This document shows positions 22,990 to 34,257 of a stretch of DNA of 64,000 bases, piece by piece. The DNA lies in assembly GCA_032622095.1 (NCBI GenBank), contig CP136067.1, positions 63,310,893-63,374,892 on the forward strand. The letters run 5' to 3'. Positions within the stretch are counted from its first letter, which is position 1. Every line of letters starts with the position of its first letter. Origin of the DNA: Siphonodentalium dalli. Its lineage: Eukaryota; Mollusca; Scaphopoda; Gadilida; Siphonodentaliidae. The notes beneath the pieces were generated by a model. That model searched no databases. It worked only from the letters and a program-made list of their open reading frames with translations, and was not told where the DNA came from. The position numbers were made by a program, and so were the translations under genes.

Positions 22990-23280
22990 TACAGCATGTG
23001 TTTGTGTTGGCCCAACATTGTGCTAACATTATAACTCCAATAGTTGGGAGGAATATGGTTGTCCAACCAATTTATAATAAGGGCAAACAACATCAACCCA
23101 AGAATTATGCTGCAATAAATTCCATTGGCATGTTCGTGTTAGCCCAATGTTGGGCCAACTTTATAATTCCAACAGTGTGGAGGAAAACGTTGGGTCAACC
23201 AATGGCCAACAACATCAACCCAACCAAAAATAATGGTGCCGAATTATGCCAACATTGGCTAAACGTAGTCATGCTACATG
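22990..23280. repeat. Diverged tandem repeat with GGCCCAACATTG words
   Basis: tgttggcccaacattgtgc, ttagcccaatgttgggcc and gccaacattggct recur with acaacatcaaccca spacing, in two units of about 120-130 bp. The palindromic core ccaatgttgg/ggcccaac recurs in both orientations. No credible ORF. Confidence 0.6.
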
Positions 23281-23390
23281 GCAACCTGGGAATACAGTGA
23301 TAAATAGTGATGCTCCCAAAGCGGATATCATTTTAGAAGTATCAATATTGCAATCTTAAAAAAAGGTATGCAGCTTGTTCATATGACTAT

Positions 23391-23478
23391 TTAGTTGCCT
23401 ATATATTTAACCCATTATGGAATAAGGTAGCCAACTAGGCTCCCTTATTCCATAGTGGGTTAAATATATAGGCAACTA
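23391..23478. repeat. Perfect-looking 37-bp-arm palindrome
   Basis: The arm at 23391-23427 (ttagttgcctatatatttaa onward) returns inverted at 23442-23478 with about two mismatches, around the 14-nt centre tagccaactaggct. This is probably a solo foldback MITE. Confidence 0.85.
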
Positions 23479-24201
23479 AACACAGAGATAATTAAAGATT
23501 TGTTCCTTACATATTAATACCTAATAGTATATCAGAATGGATGGAGGCACTTAAATGCTCAGTATTATGTGTTTATAATTTCTAATCGAAATGGCCATGA
23601 TACGATTAGAATGACACATTAAGGTGATTTCTCAATGGGCACTATCCATGCAATAATATGTCTTGCTTCTAGGTTCGTGCCTCATCCTGTAATGTTGATA
23701 TAATGCATTTTTAATACATAATACATTTTTTTAGACATTAGACATGTTACATACTGGACATATCTCACTGAAATCATAACCTACCTTGGCTTTGGATTTT
23801 GACTGCATAAATAATAGTCATTTCAAGTGAGAGAATCAGTGCCTTTACTTTACTTTTTCAGTCAGCTGCTTATATTACTAAAATGATTCTCCCAATCAGT
23901 TATAAGGTATACATTGGAATGGTTTATTGTTCATTTGGAGGGGTGTTCAGCAGAAGACAGACAGAAAATCAGATAATACAAGAGCAGAATGATTCATATT
24001 CATTGGTAGGAAATGTTCCGATTAATAAGTTCAACAAAACGACCTTGTTGAACTTATTATTTGAATATTTCCTAAAGGAACTGCTTGTCAATGAGTATTT
24101 AGTATAGAAAGAGTTAAAGTGCGACCAACTTGTCTGTGAACCCTAATTTTCTGTTCCATGTGTTGTTCATCATCGACAGTAAAAAAATACTTCATCCACA
24201 G

Positions 24202-24350
24202 TTTGTCGGCGAGTCACAGTCATTCCTGTGGCGTGATGTCCGGGGCACCTACCGTCACTATTTCGCTGGAAGTAACAGCACTCTAGACTGTGCATGTGGA
24301 CAGGACCGGATGTGTGGTGGTTATGATGGGTTGTGGAATATGTACAGAAG
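24202..24350 (+). CDS. Exon: middle of CASPR-like fibrinogen-like module; GC donor
   Basis: Acceptor catccacag at 24193-24201; the exon reads in phase 0 and encodes FVGESQSFLWRDVRGTYRHY, then FAGSNSTLDCACGQDRMCGG and YDGLWNMYRR. The W..(R)xxxYxxG..S..CxCG..xxC order is that of contactin-associated-protein fibrinogen-like domains. The only donor that keeps the frame is AG|GCAAGT at 24350/24351, a non-canonical GC donor with an otherwise perfect consensus. It exits in phase 2, and joining to 25218 gives an uninterrupted RR-H-CNCD sequence, which supports the call. The protein is extracellular; ligand unknown. Confidence 0.8.
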
Positions 24351-25217
24351 GCAAGTTGTTCTAAGTAACTAAATAGGCCTCATGCTGGACGTATTCGAAT
24401 CTGCGTTCTTGAGTGTTTGTCGATGGTGGACCAACAAGACGTGATCAGCACGATGATTTGAACTCAGAGAACATACCAGGAATGTCTATTTTCATGTGTT
24501 TAAATTTTCATTCCAGAGTTCTAAATTGATCTTCAACAAGTGAATAAAATCTGTTTTCTTGGCTGTTTTATGAACGACGTATTACGAAGACCGAACACAG
24601 AAACCAGCTCAGTACAGGATCATTATGATGTCATATTTGCGTGTCTGGATTCTCACTCTCTGATAACTGGGAGTGAGAATCTCCACATGATTTTCCTGGT
24701 CTGTTCATTGTCTGTTCTAAACGTCCAGTGCAAATCACTTCTTGGTTGTCTACCGTTCAAAAACGCAAATCACGAGGTAAAGGCAACCATACCAAATGGT
24801 GTTTGTGGACATGTTCTTGATGTTTGAATATAGGTCTTGGTAACCTGTCATTTACGGGCATGAACATGGATTATAATTATGTCCTATATTCGTAACCACT
24901 GTCATATTATATTTCAGGCCCAGTCTATTTATAATAATAGAGCTACAGTTGCAGGTGGCACTAAACACACGAATGCTAACTCTTACTGGGGATATAGAAT
25001 AGAAATTATCGGAACTCTTTAAAGTCCGAGATCGCAGCATTAGTATTTAGGAGAAGCGCAGACAAAAAATGTTTCTACAACAAATATTTCAGACTAAGAT
25101 TAGCATGGTTGCCTTTATCTGTAAACAACAAATTATTGTCAGATGTTTTCATCACATGATACATTCTGATATATATATAGCAGAATCATATATATTGTGC
25201 TTTTCCCCCCATACCAG

Positions 25218-25390
25218 GCACTGTAATTGTGATCTCGGCTTGGGCGAGTGGAGGACTGATGCTGGTATATTCACCGCCAAAGACAATCTTCCGATGAAGA
25301 CCCTCATATTCCGTAACGGCGGCATGGGTAGAGATAATGCACAGGGAAATATGCAGATTGGGAAATTGTTCTGTTCATCTGTTCCCTTTG
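25218..25390 (+). CDS. Exon: C-terminal part of CASPR-like fibrinogen-like module
   Basis: Acceptor ccccccataccag ends at 25217 after a good pyrimidine tract; donor ttg|gtgagt at 25390/25391. It enters in phase 2 and leaves in phase 1. It encodes CNCDLGLGEWRTDAGIFTAK, DNLPMKTLIF, then NMQIGKLFCSSVPFG. The CNCD-x4-EW-x2-D-x-G-x6-K-x-LP-x4-L block ending in xLGxLxC is the diagnostic tail of the CASPR-type fibrinogen-like fold. The phase-1 exit fits the phase-1 EGF exons downstream. Length and order match the family, and no stop or frameshift is seen. Confidence 0.85.
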
Positions 25391-25885
25391 GTGAGTCTAA
25401 ATGACTTCAAATTATTTTCGCCTGTTTATTGCAAAGTTATAAAACAGTATGACCTAAGTAGTAACTTATTTGGGAAATGTCACACTCTCTTATGTGGAAC
25501 ATGTCAAACTTTTATTTTACTTCACTATATAGTTTGCCTCATGTTTGAACTTATCTAGAGTCCTCTGTGTGTTCATAACATCTCACATAATATAATCCCA
25601 CCATCGGGTCTGTGTTCAATGCGGTCTAACCCTTTCTTTACTAAATGGATCCTCCCATTACTTACAAATTTATGTATCAGGAATAGTCTATTATTCATGT
25701 GGATGGATGTTCAGGAGATATACGCAGGTGGCAGATAATTTAAGTGCTGGATGAGTCCTATTAATAGATGGGAAAAGTTCAGAGAATAAGTTTAACAAAC
25801 GGTCATTAACTCATCTGAACATTTCCTTTGGGAGCATGTCAAATTGATTTTCACATATGCAAAAAAACGTGGCATCATTATCGCT
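25391..25885. other. Intron DNA without recognised features
   Basis: AT-rich sequence between the exon and the repeat array. I see no exon or repeat boundary that I can support. Confidence 0.5.
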
Positions 25886-25890
25886 GTTTT

Positions 25891-26880
25891 TTAGCTCAAC
25901 TTTACTTTGTGAAGTTTGAGATATTGCCATGGTTTGGTATCCTTCGTCCTTATATGCGTCTGTCAACAATTTCCTTTAGCACAGGCTACAGGTCGTACCT
26001 TTGGTCGGATCATTATGAAATTTGTCATATCTGATGAAATTGACAAGTGTATGGGAACGAGTCATTATGGGGTCATTTGGCAAAAAAACATGGCCACCAG
26101 TGGCCATCTTGGATTAAAAAATTCAATCCATTAGCACGGGCTACAGGTCGTACTATTCATCTGATCATCATGATATTTGTCATGCATGTTAATATTGACA
26201 TGTGGATGGAAACGAGTCATTTTGGGGTCATTTGGCCATAAAACATGGTCGCCAGCAGCCACCTTGGATTTACTATTTGCATGACTAAATCCTTTGGCAC
26301 GGGCTACAAGTTGTACCTTTAGTTGGATCATGATGAAATTTGTTATGGCTATTGACATTGACATGTAGATGGGCACGATTCATTTTGAGGTCATTAAGGC
26401 AAAAAAAACATGGCCGCCAGTGGTCATCTTTGATTTAAAAATTCAATCCATTAGCACGGGCTACAGGTCTGATCATCATGAAATTTCTCATGGATGTTAA
26501 TATTGACATGTAGATGGGAACGAATCATTTTGGGGTCATTCGACCATAAAACATGGCTGCTGGCAGCCATCTTGGATTTTACTCTTTGCTTGACTAAATC
26601 CTTTGGCACACTACAGTCCACTTCCCTCATCCGATCATCACCAAACTTCATATTGATCTACTAGATGGGAGCTACCTAATGTTAATGAATTTCATTGGAA
26701 AACATAGCTGCCAGCGGCCCTCTTGGATTTTACTTTATATATACCTCTTCATGTTGATAATCTAGTATTACTTAGACATTTCAACTTTCCGCATTCATAA
26801 TCGCTCCATTGACTGCAACACATGAAATTATTTTCTTTCCAAGTTGAGCTACAGTGTACATTGACACTTTCATTCTACAT
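25891..26880. mobile_element. Element carrying a 160-bp tandem array, copy 1
   Basis: It opens with agctcaactttactttgtga and closes near aagttgagctacagtg, so the two ends pair as short inverted repeats (agctcaactt/aagttgagct). Between them, units beginning (t/a)tt(a/g)gcac.ggctacagg start at about 25976, 26131, 26294, 26451 and 26602 (partial). Each unit carries acatggc(c/t)gcc.gc.gccat and cttggatt. The same family lies at 28927-30060. No transposase is visible, and the short ORFs are unit repeats. Confidence 0.78.
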
Positions 26881-27435
26881 TATTACAGTTTTTTTCATTA
26901 TCACATGCTGCAACATTGCACGTTTTCATCCTTTTTTTTCCGTAGTTTTCGCCTTCTTGGTTCGATGTGTTCACCATTATCGCAGTTTTGTTTCGACAGT
27001 TTCGGAGCTTTCGTCAACATTTTCGCTATTTTGTTTTGCCGTGTTTGTTTTTGTCAAGATCGCAGCTTTGCTTTCGTCAATATAGTCTATAGTGTTGACA
27101 TGATCGGCAGCACATATTGCTGTTCGATTAATAAGTAAATAAATTAATTAATTAATGCTCATCGACATGCACATATTTTCCGCACTAAAATTGAAAAATA
27201 CAAAGGAATGGCCACAAATTCAACCCCAATGCTTTATTTAAAAACACTCCTGCCAAGAATCGCCGGCTGACAATGTGCACTGGTCATTTCAAGTTACTTC
27301 CAATGGAAGTAAACAAAAACGTGTGCGATGTCATCGATGATAACATATGGATTAGTTAATTGACTAATAAAGCAGACATTTGTAACTGCATTCACATGTA
27401 TATATATCCTAGAATCAGATGTAATTTATATATCA

Positions 27436-27840
27436 CTAGCAGGTTAGCCCGCCACTGGCGGCATTCGTTCCATGACTTTGTTCGAAAAAGCAATTGCAAC
27501 AGGTTCCGAGTCACTTGTGCTGCATTTGCACCAAATTTCGTCGAAATCAGCAAGTTTTACCCGATTTGACCTTGAATTGCCAATTTTGTAGGTCAAGGTC
27601 AGGTCCTGGTCATGATTTGACCCGTCCAAAACACTCCCCGTACAAAAGTACAGAAATCCGCCAGTTTTACCCCATTTGACCTTGAATTGACCAGTTTGAA
27701 GGTCAATATCACGTCGGGGTCACGATTTGACCCATCCGTGACACTTTCGGGACAAAAGTACCCATAGGTAGCAAGTTTGGGCTCAATCGGTTGAGCCGTT
27801 TTCGAGTCTATAAACCCGTCCCGAGTTGACCATTTTGCTT
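27436..27840 (-). mobile_element. Helitron copy H4, 3' part only
   Basis: The minus-strand 3' end is intact: hairpin ccgccactggcgg and CTAG at 27436-27439 after tatatatcA. The interior has two repeats of the word ttgaccttgaatt plus gggctcaatcggttgagccg. No 5' end resembling tctactatatattttgaga is found, so it is 5'-truncated or fused to unrelated DNA near 27840. Confidence 0.75.
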
Positions 27841-28425
27841 CCATAGAATTTTTAAGGCGGGATAACTCTCTGGGTTATGAATATACCTTGTCGATGAGAG
27901 TGGGTTAGGACCGGAGGCTCGTTCTCGTCGAAAACTACGAGTTCAGACTAAAATTATATGTCAAATTGTAGGTCTAGGTTTGAAGTATCAGAAACCAGTG
28001 GCATTTTCTGGGAAAATGTAAGCGAAGTGGCAGAAATTTGTCTTCGAAAGTAGCCTTTGGCATTCGTACGCAAACAACACGAAACCCAATTTTACCCTAA
28101 AACATAACTTTGTGTCATGTGGCCACGTGTCCCTACTACAATTCCATTTGAAAATATTTAACGTTTTCCACATGGACTACCCACAGAAACGAATTTACCA
28201 AGCCCACTAAACTAGTCTAAACATGTGGTTTCGGAATCCATTATGTCGACCTGCAGAGGTCAATTCCGTATCACTACATGTATGGAAGCCCATAATTGTC
28301 ACTTAACTTTTGTCTTTCCGTGCAAGGCAACTGTGTCGTGATATCTATAAATTTCAAATATTGTGTTCGTCATGTGGTTCCATATATATACATGGCAGTG
28401 AACGTATTATTGCAGACTTGTTAAA
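27841..28425. other. Intron DNA without recognised features
   Basis: I see no exon, palindrome or family repeat here beyond ordinary AT-rich sequence. Confidence 0.45.
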
Positions 28426-28825
28426 GATGAATTCAGAGTTCCAAACCTCCAGTTACAACAACAACAACATACACATATATTAACCACTTTCGCGTTGTGT
28501 CACTGCAGTCAATTTTGAAAAAGAGTGCTTCCCCAAATGAAATTTCTTATGCATTTAGCGTTCCTCCAGACCATTGTGCGATAACCAATTACATGTGCGA
28601 TATCCAATTACGGCATAATGGTTTTTAATTTATTTCCATTTATTATTATTTGGAGATGTAGTGATGTTGTGAGATCCGTAAACTGACTTTGTTTCGGATA
28701 GGAATCGTGTGGTCGCTTTTATTTTTCTCGACATATATGGAAGTTACATGTATATATGTGCACGAGCCCCGTGTCCATAACCTATAATTGTGATGGGTAC
28801 CATGCAGTCTTTAAGTGTTATTATC

Positions 28826-30168
28826 ACAGGGGCCTGTAACGCGCTCCGCTGCCCGCCCCCTTTTGCGCTGCCCATATACGCCGCCTCTATATACGCGCCT
28901 GCTTCACGATAATGGTAGTATTATTATTAGCTCAACTTACTTTGTAAGTTTGAGCTATTGCCATGGTTTGGCATCCGTCGTCCGTGTGTGCGTGTGTCCA
29001 TCAACAATTTCCTTTGGCGCGGGCTACAGGTCGTACCTTTGGTCTGATCTTTATGAGATTTGTCATGAATGTTGACATTGACATGTAGATGGGAACGAGT
29101 CATTTTGGTGGCCGCTGGTGGCCATCTTGGATTTCAAAATTCAATCCATTGGCGCGGGCTACAGGTCGTACTGTTCGTCTGATCATCATGAAATTTGTCA
29201 TGGATGTTAATATTGACATGTAGATGGGAACGAGAGATTTTGGGGTCGTTCGGCCAAAAAACATGGCTGCCAGCAGCCATCTTGGATTTTACTCTTTGCA
29301 TGACTAAATCCTTTGGCGCGGGCTACAGGTTGTAGCTTTGGTCGGAACTTCATGAAATTTGTCGTGGATGTTAACAATGACATGTAGATGGGAACGAGTC
29401 ATTTTGGGGTCGTTCGGCCGAAAAACATGGCCGCTGGCGGCCATCTTGGATTTCAAATTTCAATCCATTGGCGCGGGCTATAGGTCATACTGTTCGTCTG
29501 ATCATCATGAAATATGTCAAAGATGTTAATATTGACATGTAGATGGGAACGAGTGATTTTGGGGTCGTTCGGCCAAAATACATGGCCGCCAGCAGCCATC
29601 TTGGATTTTACTCTTTGCATGAATAAATCCTTTGGCACGGGCTACAGGTCGTAGCTTTGGTCGGAACTTCATGAAATTTGTCATGGATGTTAACAATGAC
29701 ATGTAGATGGGAACGAGTCATTTTGGTGTCGTTCGGCTGAAAAACATGGCTGCCAGCAGCCATCTTGGATTTTACTCTTTGCATGACTATATCCTTTGGC
29801 GCGGGATACAGGTCGTAGCTTTGGTCAGATCTTCATGAAATTTGTCATGGATGTTAACAGTGACACGTAGATGGGAACGAGTCCGTTTGGGGTCAATTGG
29901 CCACAAAAACATGGCCGCCAGCAGCCATCTTGGATTTTACTCTTTGCATGACTAAATCCTTTGGCACAGGTTAGACATTTCAATTATCACCTTTCCTATT
30001 CCTCCATTTACTGTCAACTATTAAATTATTCCCCTACCTAAGTTGAGCTACAGTGTGATTGACACTTTCATACTACCATTAATGTGAAGCAGGCGTGTAT
30101 ATAGAGGCGGCGTATATGGGCAGGGCAAAAGGGAGGGCTGCAGCGGAGCAAGTTACAGGCCCCTCTGG
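28826..30168. mobile_element. hAT-like non-autonomous transposon carrying a 165-bp tandem array
   Basis: About 90-bp TIRs are seen: the left arm contains caggggcctgtaac, gcgctgcccatatacgccgc and ctctatatac; the right arm mirrors it and ends ggcccctctgg. The target duplication TTATTATC flanks it at 28818-28825 and 30169-30176, the 8-bp length expected for hAT transposons. The first base at each end (a/c) does not match between TIRs. The centre is a tandem array (29012-29970). There is no transposase, so it was mobilised in trans. Confidence 0.85.
29012..29970 (+). repeat. Six-unit, about 165-bp tandem array
   Basis: Units start (t/a)ttggc(g/a)cgggctacagg at about 29012, 29149, 29311, 29467, 29632 and 29797, with a stub at 29961. 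Spacing is 137 bp for the first (internal deletion) and 156-165 bp for the rest. Each carries gtagatgggaacgag, acatggc(c/t)gc(c/t) and gccatcttggatt. Two alternating unit types (ending in aaattcaatcc and in ctaaatcc) suggest a dimer-based expansion. Confidence 0.88.
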
Positions 30169-31145
30169 TTATTATCTTAGATATTGATATTATGATGTCT
30201 AATAATAAATATATATTATTTATCATTGACATTCATGGCCATTCATGTTTCGGTCGGAATGGTATATTGAGATGCTTCTCAACTCAGATAAAGCTATTCC
30301 GGAGAATAACAAAAGTTCAAAGGTCAGTGGATGGATGCGGACGGGTAAGCTGGTGGTGCATACACTATAGTACGACATGCCATATTATACAAAACGCCAT
30401 CCAATTTACATTTGTTCAATGCGTGCAAGCTCTTGGTCACACGTTTAATGGCATAATATATATGTGTATAAGGACACCATAACGTGTCCAGAACCCACCC
30501 TCCATGCATGCTCAATGTGATAAATTCCAATTTTAAAATTCACACAAAGAATATAGTTCTATAGGTAAGATTAATTTGAATTAATGAATTAAAAATGAAT
30601 TAATTATTTCGACACATTCGCATATGTATTATTTCATCTTATATTCTATATGTTAGATTCAAATAATTTTGCAAATTTATGTATAAGCTGTATTAAACAC
30701 AATACCGTATATCTGAGAAATGAAGCCATTCTATATGTCATTGGCAATAATCTTACAGAATGCATATATAAAGGGGTTGATACAGCGTCGGTACGAAAAT
30801 CCCAACCACAAATATGGATATCCCACTTAACTGGCATTCCGACATTACAAATTCGAAAGCAAATGAACAATGATCGAATTATAAAGAGCATGGTACATAT
30901 TCTGATATATAAGTCACATGGCAGCGAATAAAATGACATTGGAGGGAAAATTATGTCACTATATATTCACCAGTGATTAAATTATTTAACTACATGTATA
31001 TATGCAGTCTTGGTGCGCATGCATGCAGTTCTGAGAGTGCAGATCCGTTCCACGCATGCATGCATGTGTGAGTTTGTGTCGCATTTCACGAGTAAACGCG
31101 CTATATAACACAGCTCAACACCAGTTCCTCTCTACCATGCATGGC

Positions 31146-31212
31146 AGTTACTTATACTTAGACACTTATAATACGTATGTTACTTATACTTAGACACTTA
31201 TAATACATATGT
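31146..31212 (+). repeat. 33-bp tandem duplication
   Basis: The unit gttacttatacttagacact plus tataatac is present twice in a row with one or two differences. The rest of 31210-32100 outside the TIR ends is plain AT-rich DNA. Confidence 0.85.
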
Positions 31213-31901
31213 TACCTTTCATAACCAGAAGGTATCAACCGAAACCCAATAAAAGGAACAATCAGCCCAATCTGATAAAAGTGTCGCAACTCTGTTAAAT
31301 GTGAACGGCCGGTTTCCAATATTGAAGTTGACCTGTATTTTGTGGTATTGAACCTACATACCATATTTCATTCCATTTAGTTCAGTAAAGTTATCATCCG
31401 TAAATGGCATATGAATAGAAATGATGCAGATGGACTCATTATATATACAGCGCATTATGTATACGGACTGATCAAAAATGTAATAAAGATGCATTGAGGG
31501 TACCAGGCTATATTTTAAGAAATAATTAATTTTTTTATTTAGGTTCAGGTGTATACAAGTAATATGTTAATAAAACTAATATCTTATTAGATATTTTTAG
31601 GTTTACTTTATATACATGTAATATTTCAACAAACAAAAAATTCAACCGAACGAAGCAGCCAGCAAACTGTGGTAAATCACATTTGTTTCATGTTGTTGTT
31701 GTAACTGGAGGTCTGGCACCCTGAATACATTGTTTAATTGGGCGCATAAAATTAGATATGTTTAGGTTTAGTTTACAAGTAATATTTCGTTTTCAACGTT
31801 TTTTTCTTCAACACTACGAAGCATGCAGAAGAAAACGGCGCTAAACCACGTTGTTTATGTTGTTGTTGTTGTAACTGGAGGTCTGGAACCCTGGATAAAT
31901 T

Positions 31902-32639
31902 GTTTAAATGTGCGCATATAATGAGATTGCGTCATGCACATTGCGAATAAAAGGCTCACACTAATGTATTTGATTCCTGATTCATACTTAATGTACCAGT
32001 ATGATTTACGTTTTTTTCATAGAATTACACACCTCCATTGCGAAATTACCACATGATCTTCATGAATTTATATACGTATAAGAGTCAGTCCTTTTGTGAA
32101 TTATCTAATCTTTGTATTATAAAGTAAACTTTTGGATTGACGTGGAACATCACTGATTTATTTAAGGATGTGTTGGTGTCGCTGCTTCAGATACATGTGT
32201 ATGATTGCTAGATCTGCCTTCCATAGAAAGTCACGTGTGTAATCTTCGTAAAAATGGCTACCCCTGAAAACCACGTATTTGGTACTATTTTTTTTAGAGA
32301 AATGATGATCATAGCTCACTAATATGAGACTTGTATTCGATTCTGTTGATATATTCGGATACACACATTATATATAACACAGTTTTATATAAATTTAACT
32401 TTAGAATCGGTACAGTATAAAAACTGTAAGTTTGGAGAAATTGTCCTAAAACTCCATTCAAATGCCGAAATAAGTAGAATGGTCTTGTCATACAATATCT
32501 ATCTAATATATTTAACTCATTCGGGTCGGTAAAATAGTCAATAATGTATTATGAAGACTTTGACTGTTAAAATATATAGGTGTGAATTACATAATTTAGG
32601 GAAATCCCACCTTAACAGTGTATCGAAAATAATATTAAA
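31902..32639. other. Intron DNA without recognised features
   Basis: AT-rich; the minus-strand ORFs of 60-68 codons show no similarity I recognise and are probably chance. Confidence 0.5.
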
Positions 32640-32990
32640 ATTTTAACATAGGATTTCGCATTCAAATCGATTTATGTCGATAAAACTCTTATTTTTCAAA
32701 ATTTCAAGCTGAGACTTTGTGTGTCTGCGTGTAATACTTATATGTTCTTAAAATGACACAGTCCAACACGTAATTATGTTTTAGATGGCAGAAATTAAAA
32801 AAATTTCGATGCTAATTTTTAACATAGGATTTCCCATTAAAATTGATTTATGTCAATAAAACTCTTACTTTTCAAAATTTTAAGCTGAGACTTGGTGTGC
32901 CTGTGTGTAATACTTATATATTCATAAAATGACAGAGTCCAACACGTAATTATGTTTTTGATGAAAGAAATTAAATTTTTTTAATACTAA
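32640..32990. repeat. About 178-bp tandem duplication
   Basis: ttttaacataggatttc starts units at about 32640 and 32818. Both carry gtcaataaaactctta/gtcgataaaactctta, aagctgagactt and acagagtccaacacgtaatt or a close variant. About 85% alike by eye. Confidence 0.85.
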
Positions 32991-33002
32991 ATTTCGAGCG
33001 AT

Positions 33003-33266
33003 AACGTTGCGTTGAATTGTAAACTAACGCTCTTTTATAGCGACGCGTCATATACAAACGTTCATTAAATTATCACGTGATTAACCCCCGCAGTGCCGTT
33101 TTTTGTGACTGAGAGTGGAGAACGGGAGCTCTGAGCTTCTCCAAAACGCCGCGACGACGATTCCCGTGGGTTTTTACCCTTAGATGGGAAGTTTGAGCCC
33201 AATCGGTCCAGCCGTTTTTGAGTCTATAAAGGACACATATACGGAAGTCTCAAAATATATATTAGA
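33003..33266 (-). mobile_element. Helitron copy H5, 5' part only
   Basis: The minus-strand 5' terminus tctaatatatattttgagac starts at 33266. It is followed by the conserved words actcaaaaacggct and cttcccatctaaggg and a final stretch matching 33990-34250 and 36335-36590. No hairpin/CTAG 3' end is found to the left, so the 3' side is lost. Confidence 0.75.
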
Positions 33267-34257
33267 CTAGCAGGTTAGCCCGCCACTGGCGTGCTTGGTC
33301 AGAAACATGACAATGTTTTATGTTTTGTTTGTGTTTTTCAATGAGTTAATATTGGGTTTTTCAATATTTTACCCGATTTGACCTTGAATTGATCATTTTC
33401 AAGGTCAATGTCATGTCGGGGTCACAATATATAATTTGTGGGTACCCGTTTGAAGGTTAAGACTGACTTTACACTTATATACGAAGTTTGAGCTCACCTA
33501 GGGCGGAAAAACTTACCCGATCCGCGTTCTTAGGAACACAACACGCTCCGCGTTCTTAGGAACACAACACGCTCATGTCTATACACGCCCAGACCCAGAA
33601 GAGGTTTGATTTTTTTAACCTGCCCGTGGCCATTGAGCAGCCCCTGACAGGTTGTCCACCCTTACGAGATGGTCAATAGTCCCCGCAAAGTTAATCCCGT
33701 CGTGAACCCCATCCTCACCAACGCGACGTAATTTTGTTTGGTATCATGTGTTGCGTTCTAAAAATAGGAAAGCACTTGTTCCCGTATACGTTTGCGTAAA
33801 TACGAAATTGTGAGTGTTGGTTTGTAACCGGGATTTCTGAGAAGCATTATGCCTATAACTACCCCCCCTAAGCCCTGACCTAAGTGTCATACATACTATA
33901 ACAATGATGTTGTAAGAGTACTATGGCATCCAATAAATCTCCCCGCATAGGAAACCACTCAATGTTCCCGTATATCTCTCTGCAGATGCTAATAACGTTG
34001 AATGGTAAACAGACGCTCTTTATAGCAATGCGTCAAAAACAAACGCTCATTAAATAATCACTTGATTAACCCACGCTGTGCCTTTGCGGTGATTTGGGAG
34101 TGGATAAAGGGTGCTCAGAGCTTCTCCAAAACGCGACAACTACGGTGTTCATGGGTTTTTACCCTTAGATGGGAAGTTTGAACTCAATCGAGCCAGCCGT
34201 TTTCGATTCTATAAAGTACATATATATATATATACGGAAGTCTCAAAATATATAGTA
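33267..34257 (-). mobile_element. Helitron copy H6
   Basis: The 3' end (CTAG at 33267-33270, then the cgccactggcg hairpin, minus strand) directly abuts the 5' terminus of H5. The 5' end is tactatatattttgagactt at 34257, lacking the first two bases of the consensus. The interior contains a 26-bp direct duplication (ttcttaggaacacaacacgc, about 33520-33570). No protein coding. Confidence 0.82.

Larger units (their letters stand above)
28434..31893. mobile_element. Large TIR element enclosing a second transposon
   Basis: The left end cagagttccaaacctccagt continues tacaacaacaacaacat. The right end (about 31855-31893) is its reverse complement, ending ctggaggtctggaaccctg. Near-identical 8-bp flanks gatgaatt (28426-28433) and gataaatt (31894-31901) suggest an old hAT-like 8-bp duplication. 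A second copy of the right end lies at about 31690-31723. The interior includes the whole element 28826-30168 and AT-rich filler. No transposase remains. Confidence 0.62.

Noticed and set aside
26822-27138. Phe/Val-rich ORFs as membrane proteins
   Set aside because: Two overlapping frames, both from a T-rich tract after a repeat end; composition explains the apparent hydrophobicity.
29012-29970. CRISPR-like array
   Set aside because: Units of about 165 bp are similar along their whole length, with no short constant repeat and variable spacer; the setting is an animal intron within a transposon.
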